Below, piece by piece: positions 1 to 10,300 of a stretch of DNA of 64,000 nt. Location: assembly GCF_013415305.1 (NCBI RefSeq), contig NZ_JACBXU010000006.1:124001-188000 (forward strand), in the 5' to 3' direction. Positions within the stretch are counted from its first letter, which is position 1, and each line of letters starts with the position of its first letter. Source of the stretch: Pantoea sp. WMus005 (GTDB taxonomy: Bacteria; Pseudomonadota; Gammaproteobacteria; Enterobacterales; Enterobacteriaceae). The notes below the pieces were generated by a model that had not been told where the DNA came from, made no database searches, and saw only the letters and a list, made by a program, of their open reading frames with translations. The translations under genes and the position numbers were made by a program.

Positions 1-224
1 TTAATCCTGATGACCGTCGCGAGCGCATTAAGCTGACCGGCGAGCTGCCCAGTCCGCTCAATCCGCCACCGGGCTGCGCCTTTAATGCGCGCTGCCACCG
101 GCGTTTTAGCACCTGCGTGCAGTTGCAGCCGAAGCTGAAAAACTACGGCGGGCAGCAAATTGCCTGTTTCGCGGTTGATCAGGATGAGAATCAGCCAGTC
201 GGTGTGGCAGAAAAAGTCAGCTAA
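1..224 (+). CDS. dppF: Dipeptide ABC transporter ATP-binding protein DppF, C-terminal end (partial)
   Basis: Only the last 73 codons lie in the window; the frame is open from base 3 to a TAA at 222-224. The peptide has the C-terminal segment of oligopeptide/dipeptide ABC ATPases: GELPSPLNPPPGC, then FNARC, and a conserved cysteine pattern. The ending ACFAVDQDEN closely matches E. coli DppF as I remember it. DppF is one of two cytoplasmic ATPases powering dipeptide and haem-precursor uptake through DppBC. In E. coli dppF also lies beside the bcs region, so synteny supports the call. A good Rho-independent terminator follows directly, ending the dpp transcript. The catalytic motifs lie upstream of the window and cannot be checked. 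Confidence 0.93.
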   Translation, partial: NPDDRRERIKLTGELPSPLNPPPGCAFNARCHRRFSTCVQLQPKLKNYGGQQIACFAVDQDENQPVGVAEKVS

Positions 225-248
225 GCAATCACCTGACCCCCAGCTCAG

Positions 249-272
249 GGCTCCTTTCTGGAGCCTTTTTTT
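249..272 (+). terminator. Rho-independent terminator of the dpp operon
   Basis: A six-base-pair stem GGCTCC/GGAGCC with a five-base loop is followed by seven T. It lies 24 bases after the dppF stop codon. Confidence 0.85.
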
Positions 273-676
273 ATCTCAATTCAGCTGCAACCCGCACTGC
301 TGGCGGGTCAGTCATCGTTTTCGTGTTATTCCCCATTTTCTTTCGTTATCAGGCTTAACCTGTTTTTTTGCAGGCGATATTTGCTGCTGAAAAAGTTAAA
401 TATCATCCCGCTCTTATTGCAGTGTTAAGCGATTATCTCTGCGTGCAGCCGCTTTATTTTTTCTGAACCCTTTTTATAGTCGCCGGACTGGCTGTACCAG
501 GCGCTGCCAGAGCGGCATTTTCTGAAAAATTATTAAAACAGTGCTAACTAATTTAACTTAAACATCACTTATTAATTATAAGGGGTAATGTCTCAATACT
601 GCCGTAATTATGCCCTTAATGAATCTTTATGATTAAGTTGTTTTATTGAATATGCTTTTTTTGTAATCAGATTTTT
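273..676. other. AT-rich intergenic region upstream of the first bcs operon
   Basis: About 470 bp separate the dpp terminator from bcsO. From about 360 to 690 the sequence is clearly richer in A and T than the flanking genes, with several A/T runs. I see no convincing gene here; short open frames lack ribosome binding sites and homology. The composition fits a regulatory region bound by nucleoid proteins such as H-NS, but no specific operator was recognised. Confidence 0.5.
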
Positions 677-706
677 CTGACTCACATTAAGGGGATGTGC
701 TATATT
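677..706 (+). promoter_or_regulatory. Candidate sigma-70 promoter for bcsOQABCDZ
   Basis: A -35-like CTGACT (677-682), an 18-base spacer and a -10-like TATATT (701-706) would start transcription near 713, about 30 bases before the bcsO ATG. The -35 matches consensus at four of six positions. This is a pattern match only. Confidence 0.4.
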
Positions 707-742
707 CCTGGAAAATTCGCCCCTTGTTGCAGGCCACGACCA

Positions 743-1318
743 ATGAAGAATAATTACGATGATTTGCAGCGTTTTAAAGAGAAAACGCAAACGCTCGACA
801 TCGACTTTAAAGATATGTCTGGCCAGACGCAGGAAGCGGCGGAACACAGTAAATGGGCATTGATTCGCCAGCTGGCGAAAGAGGAACAACAGACGTCATT
901 AGGTAGCGGGCAGCGCATTGACCTGCCGCAACCTCAGCCACTGCGCGGCGATGAGTTCACCTCTCCACCGCCTGAGGCACCGGCACGACACGTTACACTC
1001 AGTGTGCAACCGGCAATGGCTGCCCGCACGTCGATTCTCGATAGCCTGTCAGGCAGCAACCTGCCAGCAGCCAGTCCGGCTGAACGTGGCCCTTCGTCAC
1101 TTTTTCCGCCGTCGCCACGACAAAACGTGGCGGCGCCTTCACCGCGTGCTGAGCCCGTCCGGCCCGCCACGGTGGCGGATCTCCAGCCGGTTATTCCGCC
1201 CACCGCATCCCATTCTGATCCAGGGCGGTTTGGTGCGCTGTTCCGTTCGCGCGATATGACTCTGCCGAAAGAAACCTTACTCAAACCGCTACTGGAGAAG
1301 ATTGCGCTATGCCGTTAG
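743..1318 (+). CDS. bcsO: Cellulose biosynthesis protein BcsO
   Basis: 191 residues. The N-terminus MKNNYDDLQRFKEKT, with an acidic and charged helix to about residue 55, matches BcsO, an accessory protein of enterobacterial cellulose operons that carry bcsD. The middle (about 60-150) is rich in Pro, Ser and Ala and probably disordered. A short conserved tail (GRFGALFRSRDM and a Leu/Lys-rich end) closes the protein. There is no signal peptide, so it should be cytosolic. An upstream in-frame TTG at 695 would add 16 residues with no family match, so the ATG at 743 preceded by GCAGG is preferred. Its end overlaps bcsQ by 10 bases, implying translational coupling. The molecular role is not established; a scaffold role with BcsD is inference. 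Confidence 0.82.
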   Translation: MKNNYDDLQRFKEKTQTLDIDFKDMSGQTQEAAEHSKWALIRQLAKEEQQTSLGSGQRIDLPQPQPLRGDEFTSPPPEAPARHVTLSVQPAMAARTSILDSLSGSNLPAASPAERGPSSLFPPSPRQNVAAPSPRAEPVRPATVADLQPVIPPTASHSDPGRFGALFRSRDMTLPKETLLKPLLEKIALCR

Positions 1319-2112
1319 TTTGTGTGTGCTCGCCGAAGGGAGGTGTGGGAAAAACCACGCTGGCGGCGAATCTGGCCTGGAGTCTGGCGCGTTCCGGTAG
1401 CAAAGTTCTGGCCATCGATTTTGATGTGCAAAATGCACTGCGTCTTCACTTTGGCGTGCCACTTCATGATGGCCGTGGATTTGTGGCGCGATCAGATGAG
1501 CAGGCGGACTGGAGTCAGTCGATTCTCACCACCGGCGGCAATATTTTTGTCCTGCCTTATGGCGACGTCACCGAGCCCCAACGTGAACGGTTCGAAGAAA
1601 ACCTGATGAAAGATCCCCATTTTATTAAGCGCGGTCTGGATACGGTGCTCAATTATCCCGGCCTGGTGATTGTGGCTGATTTCCCGCCTGGCCCAGGCCC
1701 CGCCCTTAAAGCAATGACGGCGCTGGCCGATATGCATTTAGTGGTGATGTTAGCGGATACCGCGTCAGTGTCGTTATTACCGCAGATAGAAGAGAACCGG
1801 ATGACCGGTAAACCGCTTAATAATAAGCAGGGTCACTTTTTTATCCTCAATCAGTGTGACAACCGCCGGAATATTAATCGCGATGTTACCGCGTTTATGC
1901 AGCAGCGTCTGGGCGATAACTTACTGGGCGTGGTTCACCGTGATGAAAGCGTGGGTGAAGCCAATGCTTCCCAGCAGTCTGTTTACGATTTCAGTCCTGC
2001 CTCTGCGGCGGCATTTGATATTGAACTGATCGCGAAGCGTGTCAGCAGCATTCTCAATATCACTGTGGGTAATGGCGAAGTTCAGGCCCCTATCCGCACA
2101 CACCACTATTAG
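1309..2112 (+). CDS. bcsQ: Cellulose biosynthesis MinD-like ATPase BcsQ (copy 1)
   Basis: 267 residues. A member of the ParA/MinD/SIMIBI ATPase group that helps place and assemble the cellulose secretion complex at the inner membrane. The deviant Walker A motif SPKGGVGKTT is at about residues 8-17 with both lysines present. AIDFDVQNALR follows around 35-45, and VIVADFPPGPGP around 120 is the switch II/Walker B region. The ATG overlaps the end of bcsO, and bcsA starts 52 bases after the stop. A second, diverged BcsQ lies at 16493-17224; this copy has the more canonical nucleotide-binding loop. Family assignment is firm; the biological role is from work on E. coli BcsQ. Confidence 0.93.
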   Translation: MPLVCVCSPKGGVGKTTLAANLAWSLARSGSKVLAIDFDVQNALRLHFGVPLHDGRGFVARSDEQADWSQSILTTGGNIFVLPYGDVTEPQRERFEENLMKDPHFIKRGLDTVLNYPGLVIVADFPPGPGPALKAMTALADMHLVVMLADTASVSLLPQIEENRMTGKPLNNKQGHFFILNQCDNRRNINRDVTAFMQQRLGDNLLGVVHRDESVGEANASQQSVYDFSPASAAAFDIELIAKRVSSILNITVGNGEVQAPIRTHHY

Positions 2113-2164
2113 TCGGCAGGCTCTGCCAGGCGACTGACTTACATAGCTCTTCTCAGGGTGAATC

Positions 2165-4276
2165 ATGAGTAAAATCGGGTTTTACCTGCTGCTGCTGGTG
2201 CTTGCACCCGTTGCTGCGGTAATTATCATTACGCCGATGGACAGCCAGAAACAGTATATTTTTGGTCTGATCAGCATTGGCATGATGTTTTTATTGGGTT
2301 TTAGCAAAAGCCGCAAAATAACTGTGGTGATGGTGATTCTCTCTGCACTGATGTCCAGCCGCTATATCTGGTGGCGTACCACCGAGACGCTGCACTTTAA
2401 TTCTGAAGTTGAGGCTATTTTAGGGATTGGCTTATATCTGGCGGAGCTTTACGTCTGGCTGATCTTAATTCTTGGCTTCCTGCAAACCACCTGGCCATTA
2501 AAGCGCACGATTGAACCTTTGCCGGACGATACCCGTCTGTGGCCGACGGTCGATATTTATGTGCCGTCTTATAATGAAAGTCTGGATGTGGTGCGCGACA
2601 CCGTACTGGCGGCGCAGTGTATTGACTATCCACGCGACAAAGTCAGGGTCTATCTGCTGGATGATGGCAAGCGCAGCGAATTTGCCCGCTTTGCGGCGGA
2701 TGTCGGGGTAGGCTATATCACCCGTGACGATAACAAACATGCCAAAGCCGGTAACCTTAACCATGCGATGAAAATCACCAAAGGTGAACTGATTTGCATC
2801 TTTGACTGTGACCATGTGGCGACCCGCACCTTCCTGCAGGCGACAGTAGGGCCGTTCCTGAAAGATCCGAAACTGGCACTGCTGCAGACGCCGCACTACT
2901 TCTATTCGCCCGATCCCTTTGAGCGTAACCTGCGCGCTGCGCGCAGCATTCCAAACGAAGGCTCACTCTTTTATGGCCCGGTGCAGCAGGGTAACGACAA
3001 CTGGAACGCCACCTTCTTCTGTGGCTCCTGTGCGGTGATCCGTCGTTCAGCGCTGGAAGAGATAGGCGGCTTTGCCGTTGAAACCGTCACTGAAGATGCG
3101 CATACCGCCCTGAAAATGCAGCGCCTGGGCTGGGGTTCAGCCTTCCTGTCGATCCCGCTGGCTGCCGGTCTGGCGACCGAACGTCTGGGTCTGCATATCA
3201 TTCAGCGTACCCGCTGGGCACGCGGCATGACGCAGATTTTCCGCGTTGATAACCCGTTGTTTGGCCGTGGCCTGAAGTGGCAGCAGCGTCTTTGCTATCT
3301 CAACGCCATGCTGCACTTCCAGTTCGGGCTTCCGCGCGTCGCCTTCCTGACCGCGCCGCTGGCTTACCTGTTGTTTAACCTGAATATTATTCATTCGTCG
3401 GCGTCGCTGATTTTTGCCTACGTGCTGCCGCACCTGGTGATGTCGCTCTACGTAAACTCACGCATGAATGGCCGTTTCCGTTACACCTTCTGGGGTGAAA
3501 TTTATGAGACGGTAATGTGCTTCCATCTGGTGATCCCGACCATCCTGACCCTGCTGTCGCCCAAACATGGCAAGTTCAACGTCACCGATAAAGGCGGCGT
3601 GCTGGATCAGGGCTTCTTCGATTTCCACATCGTGCGTCCGCACGTGATTGTGGCGCTGCTGCTAACCATCGGCATTGTGGCGGGCGTGGTACGTGCCGTG
3701 ATGCATGACTATTTTGGTGTCGATCCCTACGTTATCGCGCTCAACGTTGGCTGGGCGATCTTCAGTCTGATCATTCTGATGGCGGCGATTGCCGTGGCCC
3801 GCGAAACCAAGCAGGTGCGTAAAACCATCCGCGTTGATGTGCAAATCCCGGCGATTATTCACTACGCCAGCGGTATTTCATCGCGCACTCAGACCAGCAA
3901 CCTTTCGATGGGCGGTGCGCAACTCGACGCGCCGGATGGACGTCATGAAACAGATGAGATTGAAGAGATCGATCTGCTGCTGAAATCCGGCGCGATCACC
4001 ATTCCTGTGAGTAAGATTTCCGGTGATGAGGAGAGCATCCGTCTGCGCTTTGAGGCGATGCCGCTGGCGCGTCGCCGCGAACTGGTGCGTGTGGTACTGG
4101 CGCGTGCGGATGCCTGGATTCAGCCGGAATATAAGCAGGACAACCCGCTGATTTCGCTGGGCACCATTATCCGTACCGTATTTGAGCTGTTCTGGCTGAC
4201 CTGGAAAGGTCGCCACGATAAACGTAAAAAAGTCGACCCGCTTGCCGCGGCGGCGAAAGAGGATGGCGCGGCATGA
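2165..4276 (+). CDS. bcsA: Cellulose synthase catalytic subunit BcsA (bcsD-type operon)
   Basis: 703 residues. Processive GT2 enzyme of the inner membrane that makes beta-1,4-glucan from UDP-glucose and pushes it through its own membrane channel. Visible motifs: DDG at 166-168, DCDH at 214-217, FFCGS at 284-288, TED (general base) at 309-311 and QRTRW at 347-351. A C-terminal PilZ domain has RKTIR (552-556) and NLSMGG (579-584), so c-di-GMP activation is expected. Membrane helices flank the GT domain. It lacks the roughly 150-residue N-terminal extension of the E. coli-type BcsA at 17221. The start ATG follows a weak ribosome site, and the stop overlaps the bcsB ATG (ATGA). Confidence 0.96.
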   Translation: MSKIGFYLLLLVLAPVAAVIIITPMDSQKQYIFGLISIGMMFLLGFSKSRKITVVMVILSALMSSRYIWWRTTETLHFNSEVEAILGIGLYLAELYVWLILILGFLQTTWPLKRTIEPLPDDTRLWPTVDIYVPSYNESLDVVRDTVLAAQCIDYPRDKVRVYLLDDGKRSEFARFAADVGVGYITRDDNKHAKAGNLNHAMKITKGELICIFDCDHVATRTFLQATVGPFLKDPKLALLQTPHYFYSPDPFERNLRAARSIPNEGSLFYGPVQQGNDNWNATFFCGSCAVIRRSALEEIGGFAVETVTEDAHTALKMQRLGWGSAFLSIPLAAGLATERLGLHIIQRTRWARGMTQIFRVDNPLFGRGLKWQQRLCYLNAMLHFQFGLPRVAFLTAPLAYLLFNLNIIHSSASLIFAYVLPHLVMSLYVNSRMNGRFRYTFWGEIYETVMCFHLVIPTILTLLSPKHGKFNVTDKGGVLDQGFFDFHIVRPHVIVALLLTIGIVAGVVRAVMHDYFGVDPYVIALNVGWAIFSLIILMAAIAVARETKQVRKTIRVDVQIPAIIHYASGISSRTQTSNLSMGGAQLDAPDGRHETDEIEEIDLLLKSGAITIPVSKISGDEESIRLRFEAMPLARRRELVRVVLARADAWIQPEYKQDNPLISLGTIIRTVFELFWLTWKGRHDKRKKVDPLAAAAKEDGAA

Positions 4277-7200
4277 AGATCCTGACGCAAACTTTGCTGG
4301 CCAGTTCACTGACCGCAGCGTTATGGCTGACGCCCGCTGGTGCAGAAACGCCGGCTGCGATTGATAACAGCAGTACCGCGCCGGTAAACAGTTCAGCGCC
4401 GACGCCGTCTGATGCCGCGTCCCCCTCGCAGCCTGTCGGGGCTGCTGTCAGTGCACCGGTAAACAGTTCTGCACCGACGCCACCGGAAGCCGTTCCAGCC
4501 ACGCTGTCAGCCGGGGCCGCAGTCAGTGCACCGGTAAACAGTTCTGCTCCGACGCCACCGGAAGCCGTTCCAGCCACGCCGTCAGCCGGAGCCGCAGCCA
4601 GTGCGCCGGTAATTAACGAGGCTCCGGCCAGCGATGCGGAATCTGCGACGCAATCTGCTGCACCTGGAAATAAGGATTTTACACCGGCTACAGGTTCAGA
4701 TCCGGTGGCGGCACCGGTCAGCGGTGGAGAGGCTACAACGCAGTCAGTGCCATCGGCTGTAAACCCGGCCCCTGCGACATCGCCGGCAGAAACTGCACCG
4801 GCTTCGGTGCCGCAGAGTGCATCACCGGATACCACGCCACCGTCGGTCAATCCCTCTTACAGCCCAGGTAGCGAGGCGGCATCACCGGCTCAGCCATCTT
4901 CAGCGATCAATGAGGCAACATCCGCGACCGGAGAGGCGCCTGCCTCCGCTTCGACCGCCGCACCCGTGACGAGCAGCGGATCCGTGACCCAGGACAGCAG
5001 CGCGCTGTCCGCAGTGCCACTGCCGCAAGGCCTGGGCAGTGCCGATCCGGCGCTGGAAGCGGCCGCCAGTGCGGTGCCCTACGCGCCAGGCCAGGCAACT
5101 GCGCCGGTTGCCGAACCGCAGTTGCCGATCGCGGCGGCGATCAATCAGCCCATCAGTAGCGTGGTTTCAGTGGCCCAGATGGGTCAGTCGCGCGGTATTA
5201 CGCTCACCGGTGGGCAGCTACAGTCGGGCATCACCTTTACGCTGCCAGGCGATGAAGTCATTACCAATGCACGCCTTAATCTGACGCTGCGCGTCTCAGC
5301 CGCACTGGCGGCACGCAATACGTCGCTGCAGCTGATGCTGAATGGCCAGCCGCTCGGCACGCTGCCGCTGGGTGCGACTGACAGTGACGTCAGTGACTAT
5401 GAGCTGGATATTCCTGCGGCGATGGTGGTATCCAGTAACAACCTGAGTTTTAAAATTAATGATGCGGACAAATTGCTGTGCGAGAAAGAGAGCGCGCAGC
5501 AGTATCAGGTCACCATCCTGCCGAATACTTCGCTGCACCTGGAGGGGCAGAAACTCAATATCGGTACCAGCCTGCGTAATTTCCCCCGTCCCTTCCTGGA
5601 TCCTCAGCGGATGACGGCGTCCACTATCACGATGGGCTTTGTCAGTAACCTCTCACCCGATGCGGTCAGCGCGGCGGCACTGGTCGCTTCCTGGCTCGGC
5701 ATTCAGAGTGATTATCGCGGCATCCGTTTTCCGGTGGTGCGCGGCGAACTGCCGGAAAACAACGGCATCCTGTTTGGTCATCCTGGCGATCGGATCGGCA
5801 CCCTGACGTTCCCGGCCAGTAACGGCCCAATGTTGCAGGTGGTGGATAATCCCAATAACCCGGTTTACAAGCTCCTGCTGGTCAGTGGCAACAATGACGA
5901 CCAGCTGCGTCAGGCGGCGAACCGTCTGACGCAGCCATTTACCACCGATGAGAGCCAGCTGCAGGTCCCTGTACAGACCCTTAGCAACCGCAAGCCTTAC
6001 GATGCCCCGCGCTGGATTAACACTGACCGTCCGGTTCGCCTGAGCGAACTGCTGCGTAAAGATCAGAGTCTGACCAGTAGCGGCATCTGGCATGATGCCC
6101 TGCGTGTTAACTTCCGCGCCGCGCCTGACCTGTTCCTGTGGGATGGCGACACGGTGCCGGTTAATCTGCATTATCGCTTCCCGTCCGAAAGCTGGATTGA
6201 TGAGGACAACTCGTTCCTTAACGTCATGCTCAACGGCACTTTTCTGCGCAACCTGACGGTGAACAAAGTTGGCCTGCTGGAGAGCGCCTGGCACCGTCTG
6301 GGCGGTGATGCGCGTCAGGAGCAGTATCAGCTGAATCTCGAACCCTATCTGATCTATGGCGACAACCAGCTGGCGCTCTACTTCAATATCAAACCCCGGG
6401 CCGATGCGCCCTGCGGTGTGCTCCTGAACAACAACATCAATAGCCGGATTGAAGAGGACTCGTGGATCGATCTCAGCCATACCCGCCACTTCAGCATGCT
6501 GCCGAACCTCGCTTACTTTGTGGGTGCTTCGTTCCCCTTCTCACGGCTGGCTGACTTCGGCCAGACAACGCTGCTGCTGCCGGAAACGCCCGGTAATGCC
6601 GAACTTTCAACACTGCTGGATCTGGCGGCGCGGGCCGGAACCGCGACCGGCGTGGCGCTGACGCAGAATCAGGTGCTGTTTGGTCTGCCGAATGGTGGCA
6701 CCCATCTGGCGCGCTTGCAGCAGAGCGATGTGCTGGCGGTCAGCACCACCGGCAATAGCGCCTTTAATCAGGCGATGCTGGCGTCCTCACCGTATGACGC
6801 CACCAGCAGCACCTTAGGTGTGAAAGAGCCTGACACGCTGGAAAAAATACGCGGCTGGCTGACCGGCGACTGGAGCCTTCAGCAACTGGATGCCGATCGT
6901 TACTTCTCCTCCAACGAAGCGTGGCGAGGCTTCCTCAGCTACCGATCGCCGTGGAATCACGATCGACTGGTCGTGATGACGGTGGCAACCAGCGACGATC
7001 AGCTGCTGCGACTGCATAACGATTTGAGTTCGGCGCAGATTAACGCCGGTATTCGTGGCGATACCGCGATTATTACCGATGAAAACGGCATCCGCAGTTT
7101 CCGCGTTGGTGCGCAGTTCCCGAGCGGCGAAATGCCCTGGTACATGATGGTGATGTGGTATGCCAACCAGCATTCGGTGCTGCTGGCAGTAGCGGCGATG

Positions 7201-7302
7201 CTGCTCTCTGCGCTGGTGGGCAGTGCGGTCTGGGTGATGCTGAAGCGTCATGCGTGGCGGCGTCTGAACCCAAAACAAGATCGTGATTCCGGCCGGAAGT
7301 AA
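4273..7302 (+). CDS. bcsB: Cellulose synthase periplasmic subunit BcsB with long low-complexity N-terminal region
   Basis: 1009 residues, against about 760-780 for the usual family size. A signal peptide (about 1-24, ending in PAGA) leads into about 270 residues rich in Ala, Pro, Ser and Thr that include three 25-residue tandem repeats. The normal BcsB body follows from about residue 290: paired carbohydrate-binding and flavodoxin-like domains, with FPRPFLD, DCGVL-type cysteines and SFPFSRLADFGQT. One C-terminal membrane helix (about 965-985) ends in a basic tail. BcsB caps BcsA and guides the glucan through the periplasm. Its ATG overlaps the bcsA stop, so the pair is translationally coupled. 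The extra region was probably added after the signal peptide and could act as a flexible tether; that is inference. Confidence 0.94.
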   Translation: MKILTQTLLASSLTAALWLTPAGAETPAAIDNSSTAPVNSSAPTPSDAASPSQPVGAAVSAPVNSSAPTPPEAVPATLSAGAAVSAPVNSSAPTPPEAVPATPSAGAAASAPVINEAPASDAESATQSAAPGNKDFTPATGSDPVAAPVSGGEATTQSVPSAVNPAPATSPAETAPASVPQSASPDTTPPSVNPSYSPGSEAASPAQPSSAINEATSATGEAPASASTAAPVTSSGSVTQDSSALSAVPLPQGLGSADPALEAAASAVPYAPGQATAPVAEPQLPIAAAINQPISSVVSVAQMGQSRGITLTGGQLQSGITFTLPGDEVITNARLNLTLRVSAALAARNTSLQLMLNGQPLGTLPLGATDSDVSDYELDIPAAMVVSSNNLSFKINDADKLLCEKESAQQYQVTILPNTSLHLEGQKLNIGTSLRNFPRPFLDPQRMTASTITMGFVSNLSPDAVSAAALVASWLGIQSDYRGIRFPVVRGELPENNGILFGHPGDRIGTLTFPASNGPMLQVVDNPNNPVYKLLLVSGNNDDQLRQAANRLTQPFTTDESQLQVPVQTLSNRKPYDAPRWINTDRPVRLSELLRKDQSLTSSGIWHDALRVNFRAAPDLFLWDGDTVPVNLHYRFPSESWIDEDNSFLNVMLNGTFLRNLTVNKVGLLESAWHRLGGDARQEQYQLNLEPYLIYGDNQLALYFNIKPRADAPCGVLLNNNINSRIEEDSWIDLSHTRHFSMLPNLAYFVGASFPFSRLADFGQTTLLLPETPGNAELSTLLDLAARAGTATGVALTQNQVLFGLPNGGTHLARLQQSDVLAVSTTGNSAFNQAMLASSPYDATSSTLGVKEPDTLEKIRGWLTGDWSLQQLDADRYFSSNEAWRGFLSYRSPWNHDRLVVMTVATSDDQLLRLHNDLSSAQINAGIRGDTAIITDENGIRSFRVGAQFPSGEMPWYMMVMWYANQHSVLLAVAAMLLSALVGSAVWVMLKRHAWRRLNPKQDRDSGRK
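4372..4596 (+). repeat. Three 75-bp in-frame tandem repeats in bcsB (copy 1)
   Basis: Three units, 4372-4446, 4447-4521 and 4522-4596, each encode 25 residues built on SAPVNSSAPTP. Units 2 and 3 are nearly identical in DNA; unit 1 has diverged in its second half. The period is a multiple of three, so unit gain or loss keeps the frame. Such arrays can change copy number by slippage or recombination. Confidence 0.9.
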
Positions 7303-7313
7303 GGATAATAACA

Positions 7314-10300
7314 ATGAAAACCAATCTGTTGAGTGCCGGTATCCGTAAGGCGCTGCTGCTGGGCAGCGCGCTGGCTCTGTCACAGCCGCTGCTGGCGGCT
7401 GAAAGCACCAATCCGGCGTTGCAGGCGCTGTTCGATCAGGCCTCTTACTGGCATCAGAAAGCGCATGATGATCTGGCGAAAGCCTCGCTGCAAAAGGTGC
7501 TGATGGTTGAACCCGGCAACAGCCAGGCGCTTTACCTGCTGGCGCTCTATTCACAGCAGGGTGGCGACACTGCTGCGGCAGCGCAGTATCGCACCCGGCT
7601 TAGCCAGGTCTCCCCCAACGATCCGCACCTCGGCGAACTGGATAACGCGCGCCAGATGCAGACCATTCCGCAGGCGCAGCTTTCCCTGGCGCGTCAGCAG
7701 GCGCGCAGCGGCAATATTCCGGCGGCGTTACAGACCTGGCGCAATACCTTCACCGGCAATGAGCCGCCACCGAGCGTCGCGGCGGAATATTATCTCACTA
7801 TGGCGGGGGACCGGACGCTGCTGCCCCAGGCGGTTGAGGCACTGCGCCAGTTTGCGGCTCAGCATCCGCAGGACACCGGCGCGCGGCTGGCGCTGGGTAA
7901 AGCGCTGACCTATCAGGAACCGACCCGTCGCGAAGGCATTGAGGTGCTGAGTTCGCTGGCGAGTGGTAATCAGGATGCCGATCGCTCACTGCGCCAGGCG
8001 CTACTATGGCTTGGTCCACAGCCGTCAGATGCGGCACGCTATCAGACCTGGCAGCAGCGTCATCCGCAGGACTCTGCGGTGATCGACTACTACCGTAAAA
8101 ACGTGGGTGGCGCAGAAAAAGGGGCCGGATTCAGTGCGCTCAACAGCGGTGACGTCGGCGGTGCGCAGTCCAGCTTTGAAAAAGTGCTGGGTGCGAATCC
8201 GCAGGATGCTGATGCATTAGCGGGCATGGGCTATGTGGCCCAGCGAGCCGGACGTTATCAGGAAGCAGCAGATTATCTGCAGCGGTCTGCTCAGCTCGGC
8301 GGCGATCAGGGGTCATCGCGTCAGCAGCAGGCGGACGATGCTCGCTTTTATGCTCAACTGGCCAGCGCCCAGCAGGCGCTGAAAAGCGGAGACACAGCGC
8401 AGGCGCTGACCTTAAGTGAACCGCTGGTGCAGGCTGACGGCGAAAAAGGGCTGGCTGCCAGATTGTTCCGCGCCGACGTGCTGCGCCGCACCAATCAACC
8501 ACAGCAGGCAGAGCAGATCTACCGCACCATTCTGCAAAGCGATGCGGATAACCGCAGCGCCAAAGAAGGACTCTTCTACGTTCTGCGTCAGCAGAATCGG
8601 AGTGCCGAAGCCAGTACGCTGCTGGGAGCGCTGCCGGACAGCGTTCGTCAGAGTGTCACGCCACGGGCTAATGAAGCCGATGCGCTGCGTCAGCAGGCGA
8701 AACGTCAGCTGGCAGCCGGTAACAACGCCGCTGCCATCGCGACGCTGCAGCAGGGCATTCAGCGCTATCCCTCGGATGGCTGGCTGCGGCTCGATTTAGC
8801 CCGGCTCTATCGTCAGCAGGGTGACACGCTGCTGGCGGCTAACGTGATGCAGCCAGTGATGCGCAGTGGGGCCAGCACCAGCGAGCTTTATGCTGGTGCG
8901 CTCAATGCCAGCGAAAGTGGCGGCTGGCAGCAGGCCAGCGCGTTGCTGGCGCGCATTCCCGCTAATGCGAAAACGGCGGCGATGCGTGAACTGGCGCAGC
9001 GGGTTAATTTTAATCTGCAGATGAGCACCGCCGATCAGTACCTGGCACAGGGTGCGACGGCCGCCGCTGGCAATACCCTGAAAGCGCTCACAGTCACGCC
9101 ACCGACCAACCCGGTTGATGCCGGAAACCTGGCGCAGAAGCTGGCGCAGGCGGGCGATCTCACCAGCGCGGTTTCGGTGGTGCGGACTAACCTGCAACGC
9201 GGCGTGCAGGGCAATGCGGGCGATTATGCCGCACAGATGGCGGTGCTGAATCAGGCGGGCCTTGGCAGTGAGGCGCAGCGCTTCCTCAGTAACCCGGAAC
9301 TGCAGGCGCGCAGTACCCCGACGCAACTGGCCGGTATCCGCAACGGCTATCTGATTAATGAAGTGGACCGCCTGCGGCAGCAACGTCAGTACGCGGTGGC
9401 GTATGACAAGCTGATAGGCGCGCTGCAGCAGGATCCGCAGAACCGCGATCTGATGTTCGCGATGGCCCGTCTTTACCAGGACGGCAAGATGAACCGGGAT
9501 GCGGGCGTCGTCTATGACTACCTGATGACTCAGGATACGCCGACGCAGGATGCGCGCGTCGGGGCCATTAACGTTGCGCTGGCGCAGAACAATGTGCAGC
9601 GCGCCAATGCGCTGAGTCGCGGCCTCAACACCACGACGCAGACGCCGGATCGACTGCTGCTGCTGGCACGGGTAGCGGAAGCCAATGGCGAGCATTCACA
9701 GGCGATGACGTATCTGCGTTCTGCACGTGGGCAGCTGATTGGCCTGCAGGGCGCGCAGCCCGGCAGCGTGCCAACTGTGGGCGGCCTGGCACTGGCGGAT
9801 AATCCATTTATCAATCGCAACACTTCGCCGGTGGGACGTTCACCCTCCAGTTACGGCACGGTGCTGCCGTGGCAGGCAGCACCAGCGGGCATTGCAACAG
9901 ACGTGACAACGCAGGGCGAACCGGCTGCGGGCAGCGAAACCGTTTCTCAGCAGTCACAGGTTATGCACGACGTCGATACCATGATGGATTCGCTGCAGGA
10001 GAAAACCGGCACCTGGAGTCAGGGTAGGGTGCAGGTGCGCAGTCGTGATGGCGATGCCGGGTTAAGTAAGCTGACTGAAGCGAAAGCCCCGCTGACCTTC
10101 TCTACCGTGCCGTTTGGAACGGCGCGCGTCGACTTCACCGCCACGCCGGTCTCGCTCACGGCAGGCAGTGGCGCTGCCGATGCCTGGCGTCGTTTCGGCA
10201 CCAATGCGCTGAGCCAGGGCAGAGTGGTGGCCGCAGGCGGTGCGACAGTGAATGATCTGCCCAATGCCACCACCGATTCACAAACCGCTTCTGGTGTGGA

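Noticed and set aside
4167-4850. Minus-strand 227-codon open frame rich in Gly, Ala and Val
   Set aside because: It mirrors the tandem repeats of bcsB on the other strand; no ribosome site, no family match, and bcsB is certain here.
5653-6489. Minus-strand 278-codon frame inside bcsB
   Set aside because: Antisense shadow of the certain bcsB frame; no start signal or homology.
8796-9695. Long minus-strand frame (299 codons) inside bcsC
   Set aside because: An antisense shadow produced by the codon bias of a GC-rich gene; composition is Arg/Gln/His-heavy with no recognisable domain.
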